A DNA stretch of 64,000 nt from Gemmatimonadota bacterium (GTDB lineage Bacteria > Gemmatimonadota > Gemmatimonadetes > Gemmatimonadales > GWC2-71-9), in contig PNAE01000007.1 of assembly GCA_003169895.1 (NCBI GenBank), forward strand, positions 1,524,296 through 1,588,295, in the 5' to 3' direction. Positions 58,434 through 64,000 of this stretch are shown here, one piece after another (positions within the stretch are counted from its first letter, which is position 1; the number at the start of each line of letters is the position of its first letter). Below the pieces are notes generated by a model that searched no databases, was not told where the DNA came from, and worked only from the letters and a program-made list of their open reading frames with translations. The position numbers and the translations under genes were made by a program.

Positions 58434-58604
58434 TCAGCAGCCGCCGACTTCGCGAAGGAGCTGGGCGACAGCCTGGCGACGCTGCAGCTTGTCGTCCAAA
58501 CCGCCGGCCGCCGTCACGTCCTCCACCTCTTCGTCGGCCGCGGTGAACTCGTCGTCCTCGCGCCCCTCTTCGGCCCGGCGGAGCCGGTCCTCCTCGTCGA
58601 ACAT
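58434..58604 (-). CDS. Small acidic hypothetical protein
   Basis: MFDEEDRLRRAEEGREDDEFTAADEEVEDVTAAGGLDDKLQRRQAVAQLLREVGGC. Confidence 0.4.
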   Translation of the reverse strand: MFDEEDRLRRAEEGREDDEFTAADEEVEDVTAAGGLDDKLQRRQAVAQLLREVGGC

Positions 58605-58883
58605 CGAATCGCCAAACACGGCATGACCTCCGGTCGCTATCGCGTCGTTCCGCCACGCGTCCCGCTGACACACACCGTCGGCCAGACCAGCCTGGTTGCC
58701 AGACGGTCGACGCGGCACAGCTATTACATCATACTTCGTGCCACACTCTGCTTGGACGAATGATGGTTCACGGCCGACACGCGCGCGTCGTGCGAAGGTC
58801 ACTGTCTGGCAACGAGTTGGCGGCATTGGGGGGAGCGGGATGGGTCGCGTGGCTAGCGGAGTGGGCGGATACAAATGCAACAG

Positions 58884-59303
58884 CTACGTCCCCCGTGCGG
58901 CCGCCACCGCCCGCTTTATCCGGCCAAGGATGGCTGTCAGGCCCTGGGTCCGGGTCATCCCAAGCGTCTCAGTGAGTCGCAGCCGGTCGAGCAGGTCGTC
59001 GGGGATCTCGGCCACCTCGGCCGCTGTTGCGCCAGTGATGCGCTGTTGCAGGAGCGACACAAATCCGCGCACCGTCGGCGATTCGCGCGGGACGTCGGCA
59101 TGCAGGGTCAGGCCGCCGCGCTCCAGCCCGATCCACAGGAACACTGGAGTCTGGCATTCGGTGACGCGATGCTCTTCCCGGTCGCGGGCCGCTTGCAGCT
59201 CAGGGGGCAGGTCCCGAAGTTTCCTCGCGTAGTCGAGGAGCGTCTCCAGCCGGGTATTGCGGTCAGCAGCGCGAAACCGTGCAATCAGAGGATCGAAGAG
59301 CAT
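58884..59303 (-). CDS. SufE-family Fe-S assembly/sulfur acceptor protein
   Basis: RNTRLETLLDYARKLRDLPPELQ...HRVTECQTPVFLWIGLE...ESPTVRGFVSLLQQRITGATAAEVAEIPDDLLDRLRLTETLGMTRTQGLTAILGRIK. Confidence 0.92.
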   Translation of the reverse strand: MLFDPLIARFRAADRNTRLETLLDYARKLRDLPPELQAARDREEHRVTECQTPVFLWIGLERGGLTLHADVPRESPTVRGFVSLLQQRITGATAAEVAEIPDDLLDRLRLTETLGMTRTQGLTAILGRIKRAVAAARGT

Positions 59304-59307
59304 CTCA

Positions 59308-60186
59308 TTGGAATCTACCGCTCCGCCGGCGCAGCCTTCGCTGGTATCACCCGCCTGGGTGGCAGCGCACTTGAGCGATGCCGACCTGGTGGTGCTGGAC
59401 TGTTCGTGGTATCTGCCGCCCTCGGGCCGGAACGCCGATGCGGAATACGAGGCTGCGCACATCCCCGGCGCGGTGCGCTTCGACCTCGACGCGGCCAGCG
59501 CCACTGACACCGACCTCCCGCATATGCTCCCCAGCGCCGAGCACTTTTCGGTCACGCTGGAGCGCCTGGGAATCCGTCCGACCGATCGAGTGATCTGTTA
59601 CGACAGCAGCGGCGTCAACCTGAGTGCCGCACGCGTGTGGTGGATGTTCCGGGTCTTCGGTCACCGGAGCGTTGCCGTGCTGGACGGAGGCTTCCTGGCA
59701 TGGTCGGCGGTGACTCGGCCAGTGCAGCGAGGTATTGTGCGCCGTCAATCGGCCGGTTATCCCAAGCCCGAGGTTGATCCGGCGTTGGTGCGCGACCGCG
59801 CGCAAGTCGAGCGTCTGGTCGCTGGCGACGGCATCGCCCAGATCGCCGACTGCCGCCCGGCGCCCCGGTTTCGCGGCGAAGTTGACGAGCCGCGGCCTGG
59901 TGTGCGCCGGGGCCATGTTCCGGGTAGCCGGAACGTGCCGTATGCGGACCTGACCGACCCGGCGACCGGGATGATGCGCTCTCCCGCGGCGTTGCATGCA
60001 CTGCTGGTGGAACAGGGGTTCGACGTTGCCCAGCCGATTGTTGCACTGTGCGGGTCGGGTACCAGTGCGTGTGCGCTGGCGCTTGCTGTCGAAGTGATCC
60101 GCGAATCGGGTGCGCGGGCGGTCGGCCCCCCGGTTGCTGTTTACGATGGGAGCTGGTCCGAGTGGGGGAGTGCCGGAAACGCGTAA
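59308..60186 (+). CDS. Sulfurtransferase (tandem rhodanese, mercaptopyruvate-type)
   Basis: LVSPAWVAAHLSDADLVVLDCSW; AHIPGAVRFDLDAASATDTDLPHMLP; VALCGSGTSACALAL; VYDGSWSEWG. Confidence 0.9.
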   Translation: MESTAPPAQPSLVSPAWVAAHLSDADLVVLDCSWYLPPSGRNADAEYEAAHIPGAVRFDLDAASATDTDLPHMLPSAEHFSVTLERLGIRPTDRVICYDSSGVNLSAARVWWMFRVFGHRSVAVLDGGFLAWSAVTRPVQRGIVRRQSAGYPKPEVDPALVRDRAQVERLVAGDGIAQIADCRPAPRFRGEVDEPRPGVRRGHVPGSRNVPYADLTDPATGMMRSPAALHALLVEQGFDVAQPIVALCGSGTSACALALAVEVIRESGARAVGPPVAVYDGSWSEWGSAGNA

Positions 60187-60269
60187 GACGTGAAACGTAA
60201 GACGTGGGGTCTCCCCTATCGACGGAGGCCCCGTTTCATCTTTGACGTCTCACGCCTTCAGCCGCCCGG

Positions 60270-61901
60270 CTACCGTCCCAGACGCACTCCGCACCGTCGG
60301 GCCGCGGCGATCGACGCGGGCCAGCGGGGTGCCATCCGTGCCGCCGCAACGATATCGGGGCGGGCGTCAGTGCAGTTCAATCGCTGCGCCAGCGCGATGC
60401 GAATCGGATAGCTTCCGGGGTCGATCCGCGCCGCCCAGGCCAGGCGCCCGATCGATCGGCCCGTCCCGGCGACAGCGTACGCGGTCGTCTGCAATCCACT
60501 GCGCAGGGTCACCATTCCGAGTAGCACCGGTAGTACCACCGCCCATCGCGACGTCCGGCGGGGCGCCTCCGTGTCCTCCGTGAATGCACCGTCGCTTCGC
60601 TGCAGCAGCGCACCGACGCTCAATGCCACAAAGAGCAGCGGCGCTGGCAGCAACAGCACGGCATCGAAGTTTCCCTCGACAAATGCGACGGTGAGTAACG
60701 CGAGCAGCGTCGCGCCGGCCAGGACCCGGTCGCCACTGGCGCGCCCAGCGACAATGGCGCGCCAGGCGATCGCCGCGCCGAGCAGCATCGCGGCGAGGAC
60801 GCCGGCGCCACCGAGCTCGCTGAAGAGCGCCATCCAGTCGCTACTCGGCCAGGGATTGATCGGCACGACATCACCGAACGCCCACGAGGGGTCAGTGGGC
60901 GGTGCGACGTCCGCATACCGGACTGGCCAGTTGCCTGGGCCGATGCCGACCAGTGGATGGCGGAGCGCGAGGTGCACGGTATTGCGATACTGCAGGACGC
61001 GCCCGTGACCGGATCCCTCATCGTGATTGGCGATGCCGATCAGGGTATCGCTGTACGGTGATGCAGAGCGCCAGGCGAGCCGGTTCGGCAGCAGGATCAC
61101 GGCGGCGACCGCTGCCACGATCACCACGCCGAGCATTGTGCCGCGGCCTCGAACCAACGCCAGCGCATGCCGGCGTCTGGCGGCGACGCAAACCAGGACG
61201 AGTGCCGCGATCCCGGCGCCCGATCCGATCCATGCCGCCCGCGAGCGAGAGAGGATGATCGCGGCGACCAGCAGGCCGGAGCCCAGCATAGCAACCACCG
61301 CAACGAGCCGACGCCGAGCGCTCAGCGTCACAAGCACGAGTACCGGTAGCGCCAACCCTGAAAAGTGTGCCATGAAGTTGCGATTGCCGAATGTGCCGCC
61401 CGGTACCCGGTTGGTCGCGAACAGAGGGCTGTCGAGCCCGTACGCCTGAGCGAGGCCGGTTCCCGCGCCGACGACCCCCGCCACCCCGCACCACCCGATC
61501 AGTACCTGACCCGAGCCGGAGGCAGCGATGTGCCGGGCGGTGACCAGCGCGGCGGCGCCAGTCAGTATCAGGGACCCGGCGCGCAGTGCCAGCCAGCCAT
61601 TGCTCGCCAGCAGGCTGCTCCCGATCACGACGAGAATAAGGAGCGAAAGCGCCCAGATGGCGGCGGGTCGCAGCCCGCGGGGCGTCGGACGAGCCAGCAG
61701 CACGGCGAGCCACGTTACGAGATGGACGACCGTCTCCTTGGGAAGCTGATGCCGATCGAGGTCCGTAGGTGCCGCAGGGAGCGCAACGAGGACCGCCAGC
61801 ACGAGGCCCGCGCCAAGCAGGTGGGCGGCCGCCTGCGTTGGCCATCGGGTAGCGGCGGCGAAATCGAGGGCGGGCGGCGTGGGGACCGGTGGCAGTGTCA
61901 C
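60270..61901 (-). CDS. O-antigen ligase (Wzy/WaaL)-like membrane protein
   Basis: Many TM segments; GNRNFMAHFSGLALPVLVLV; LRHPLVGIGPGNWPVRYADV loop. Confidence 0.82.
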   Translation of the reverse strand: MTLPPVPTPPALDFAAATRWPTQAAAHLLGAGLVLAVLVALPAAPTDLDRHQLPKETVVHLVTWLAVLLARPTPRGLRPAAIWALSLLILVVIGSSLLASNGWLALRAGSLILTGAAALVTARHIAASGSGQVLIGWCGVAGVVGAGTGLAQAYGLDSPLFATNRVPGGTFGNRNFMAHFSGLALPVLVLVTLSARRRLVAVVAMLGSGLLVAAIILSRSRAAWIGSGAGIAALVLVCVAARRRHALALVRGRGTMLGVVIVAAVAAVILLPNRLAWRSASPYSDTLIGIANHDEGSGHGRVLQYRNTVHLALRHPLVGIGPGNWPVRYADVAPPTDPSWAFGDVVPINPWPSSDWMALFSELGGAGVLAAMLLGAAIAWRAIVAGRASGDRVLAGATLLALLTVAFVEGNFDAVLLLPAPLLFVALSVGALLQRSDGAFTEDTEAPRRTSRWAVVLPVLLGMVTLRSGLQTTAYAVAGTGRSIGRLAWAARIDPGSYPIRIALAQRLNCTDARPDIVAAARMAPRWPASIAAARRCGVRLGR

Positions 61902-61931
61902 GGCAGGTCAAACATATCGACTAGTTTGCAG

Positions 61932-62585
61932 ATGGGACGGGCAGCAGGAGTGGTATCCGGCAAGATCACACGCTTTCGAGGGGCAATGACCGCGGACGAC
62001 GACACGTTCGAACCGTTCGACGACTCAGGCGACGGCGATCGTCCGGCTGCCGTTCTTGCCGCGACCGATCGGCCGGTGCCGATCGAAGTGCGCGAGATCG
62101 CCGACGACCGAGTTCCCGACGGAATGAGTTGCCTCGGCACCTTTCTCGATTCGAAGCTTGTCGCGCGATGCGTCGTTCCGCCGGGAGCGGCAGCCTACTT
62201 CGATAAGCACGCGGTGTTCGGCCAGCCCCGGCAGTTGGTGCTCGCAGCCCGCGAGGAGGACCCTGGCCTGCAATGCGAGTTGTACGCCATCGTGCCGCTG
62301 CCGCCCGAGCCCATGAGCGAAGACGAGGACAGCGAGCCGGAGCCGTGGGCCGCATCGGTGCCGTCGTCGCAGTACGAGCGAGTGGTGGCCAACGACCGCC
62401 AGCTGGACGAACGTGGCGACCGGCCGATGGCCGCGGTGCTGCTCGGCTCGATCGTGCGGTTCCAGAAGGATCGCAAGCACCCGGAAAGCCTGCCGCTCGA
62501 GACCATGGACGTGCTGGCGAAGATCGTGTCGGGCCGGGTGGTGGAAGCCGTTGACAAGGTGTTGGAGGATTTGCTGGGACCGTAA
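61932..62585 (+). CDS. Hypothetical protein
   Basis: 217 aa, acidic; no recognised motif. Confidence 0.65.
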   Translation: MGRAAGVVSGKITRFRGAMTADDDTFEPFDDSGDGDRPAAVLAATDRPVPIEVREIADDRVPDGMSCLGTFLDSKLVARCVVPPGAAAYFDKHAVFGQPRQLVLAAREEDPGLQCELYAIVPLPPEPMSEDEDSEPEPWAASVPSSQYERVVANDRQLDERGDRPMAAVLLGSIVRFQKDRKHPESLPLETMDVLAKIVSGRVVEAVDKVLEDLLGP

Positions 62586-62621
62586 CGCCCCGTGTCTGTA
62601 GCGCTCCTGGGAGATGCTGTC

Positions 62622-63503
62622 ATGCCACCAGTACCCGTGTCACCGATCAACTCTCGCGGCTATGCGCGTCCCGACGTCCTTGTGGATTGCGACTGGGTGG
62701 CCACGCGCCTCATCGATCCCAAGGTCCGGTTGCTGGAATCGAACGAGGACCTGCTGCTGTACGACACCGGACACATCCCGGGTGCGGTGAAGATCGACTG
62801 GGTCAACGACCTCAACGACACGGTGGTGCGCGACTACATCGACCACGACCGGTTTCAGGCGCTGTTGCGTGAGTGCGGGATCGACGACGACACGACCATC
62901 GTTTTCTATGGGGACAAGAACAACTGGTGGGCCTGCTACGCGTTCTGGGTCTTCCAGCTCTTCGGCGTCCGCCGCTGCAAGCTGCTGGATGGCGGCCGGG
63001 CGCGCTGGGTCGACGAAGGCCGTGGGCTGACCACCGACGCGGCGCGGCGCCGGCGAGGGAACATCAGCGTGGGTCCGCGCGACGATGGGCCCATCCGGGC
63101 GTTCAAGGAAGATGTCCTCGCACACGTCAACGCCAAGCGGCCCCTGGTGGACGTTCGCTCACCGGAGGAATATCGCGGCGAACGCCTGCACATGCCCGAT
63201 TATCCCAACGAAGGCGCGATGCGGGGCGGGCACATTCCCGGCGCGCGCAGCGTACCCTGGGCCCGCGCGGTCGATCCGGCGGCGCACACGTTCCGCACGG
63301 CGGAGGAATTGCGCCAGATTTACCAGGCGGAGCAGGGACTCGTGCCCGGCGATGATGTCGTGGTGTATTGCCGGATCGGCGAACGCTCGTCGCATACCTG
63401 GTTTGCCCTGACCTATCTGCTCGGTTGGCCGAACGTTCGCAACTACGACGGATCATGGACCGAGTGGGGGAACGCCGTCAGGGCGCCGATCGAACGGCCG
63501 TGA
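62622..63503 (+). CDS. Thiosulfate/3-mercaptopyruvate sulfurtransferase (tandem rhodanese)
   Basis: [75 protein letters not shown]. Confidence 0.93.
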   Translation: MPPVPVSPINSRGYARPDVLVDCDWVATRLIDPKVRLLESNEDLLLYDTGHIPGAVKIDWVNDLNDTVVRDYIDHDRFQALLRECGIDDDTTIVFYGDKNNWWACYAFWVFQLFGVRRCKLLDGGRARWVDEGRGLTTDAARRRRGNISVGPRDDGPIRAFKEDVLAHVNAKRPLVDVRSPEEYRGERLHMPDYPNEGAMRGGHIPGARSVPWARAVDPAAHTFRTAEELRQIYQAEQGLVPGDDVVVYCRIGERSSHTWFALTYLLGWPNVRNYDGSWTEWGNAVRAPIERP

Positions 63504-63520
63504 CCCGCTATTATTGATCA

Positions 63521-64000
63521 TGCCCACGACAGTACCCGGTGTCCCCACATTCCAGCAGCTCGAGCCTCCAGCCGACGGCGACGCGATCACCTTCGACGGC
63601 AGCACACTCACTGTCCCCGATGCGCCGATCATTCCATTCATTGAAGGCGATGGCACCGGGCCCGATATCTGGCGCGCCTCGCGGCAGGTACTCGACGGTG
63701 CGGTGCGGATCGCCTACGGCGGGGCGCGGCGGCTCGCGTGGTTCGAGGTGTATGCCGGCGAGAAATCCAAAGCCCGGTTCGATTCATGGCTGCCCGACGA
63801 TACGCTGGCCGCGATCCGTCATTATCTCGTCGCCATCAAGGGGCCGCTGACGACGCCGGTGGGCGGGGGGTTCCGCTCCCTCAACGTGGCACTGCGCCAG
63901 CAACTCGATCTCTATGCCTGTGTCCGGCCGGTGCGGTGGTTCCCCGGTGTTCCCTCTCCGGTCAAGGATCCCGCCGCGGTGGACATGGTGATCTTCCGCG
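63521..64000 (+). CDS. icd: NADP-dependent isocitrate dehydrogenase, N-terminal part (truncated by window)
   Basis: [77 protein letters not shown]. Confidence 0.93.

Noticed and set aside
1-64000. CRISPR array, rRNA, tRNA or prophage
   Set aside because: No regularly spaced repeats, rRNA/tRNA-like sequences or phage structural genes were recognised; the P63C protein alone is not evidence of a prophage because TIR/TSD borders define a transposon.

Overview
High-GC bacterial chromosomal window, most likely Gemmatimonadota judging from gene content and protein style (no 16S or tRNA is visible, so the assignment is by inference). Most of it is ordinary: Ser/Thr kinases, transketolase, GH89 and GH78 glycosidases, DUF885 and DUF5117-type hydrolases/proteases, TonB-dependent receptors, PPi-type phosphofructokinase, acyl-CoA dehydrogenase, EF-P, an ABC exporter, SufE plus two rhodaneses, an O-antigen ligase-like protein and the start of isocitrate dehydrogenase. 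The standout region is 33975-37997. It is an intact ~4.0 kb transposon with perfect 28-bp terminal inverted repeats and a perfect 8-bp target duplication (CGCTAACC). It carries an IS1-like DDE transposase plus passenger genes: a DUF3467-like protein, a RelE/ParE-like protein, a P63C-domain protein, a 47-aa basic peptide and a secreted protein. It was inserted at the stop codon of a tandem-duplicated malic enzyme gene. Inside it, a 29-bp perfect palindrome carries the -35 boxes of two divergent promoters, with related operator-like copies in both spacers. Other points: (i) the malic enzyme contains two malic enzyme modules, and the first has lost its HDDQHGT motif; (ii) a four-gene signalling operon (10976-13387) is chained by TTGA, GTGA and CTGA overlaps, including a CTG start that a second gene (acyl-CoA dehydrogenase) also appears to use; (iii) a TonB receptor paralogue has been disabled by an internal deletion, and the family carries an LTxxQ/Spy-like C-terminal tail; (iv) EF-P has Asn at the usual Lys34 position. 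No CRISPR array, rRNA or tRNA was recognised.
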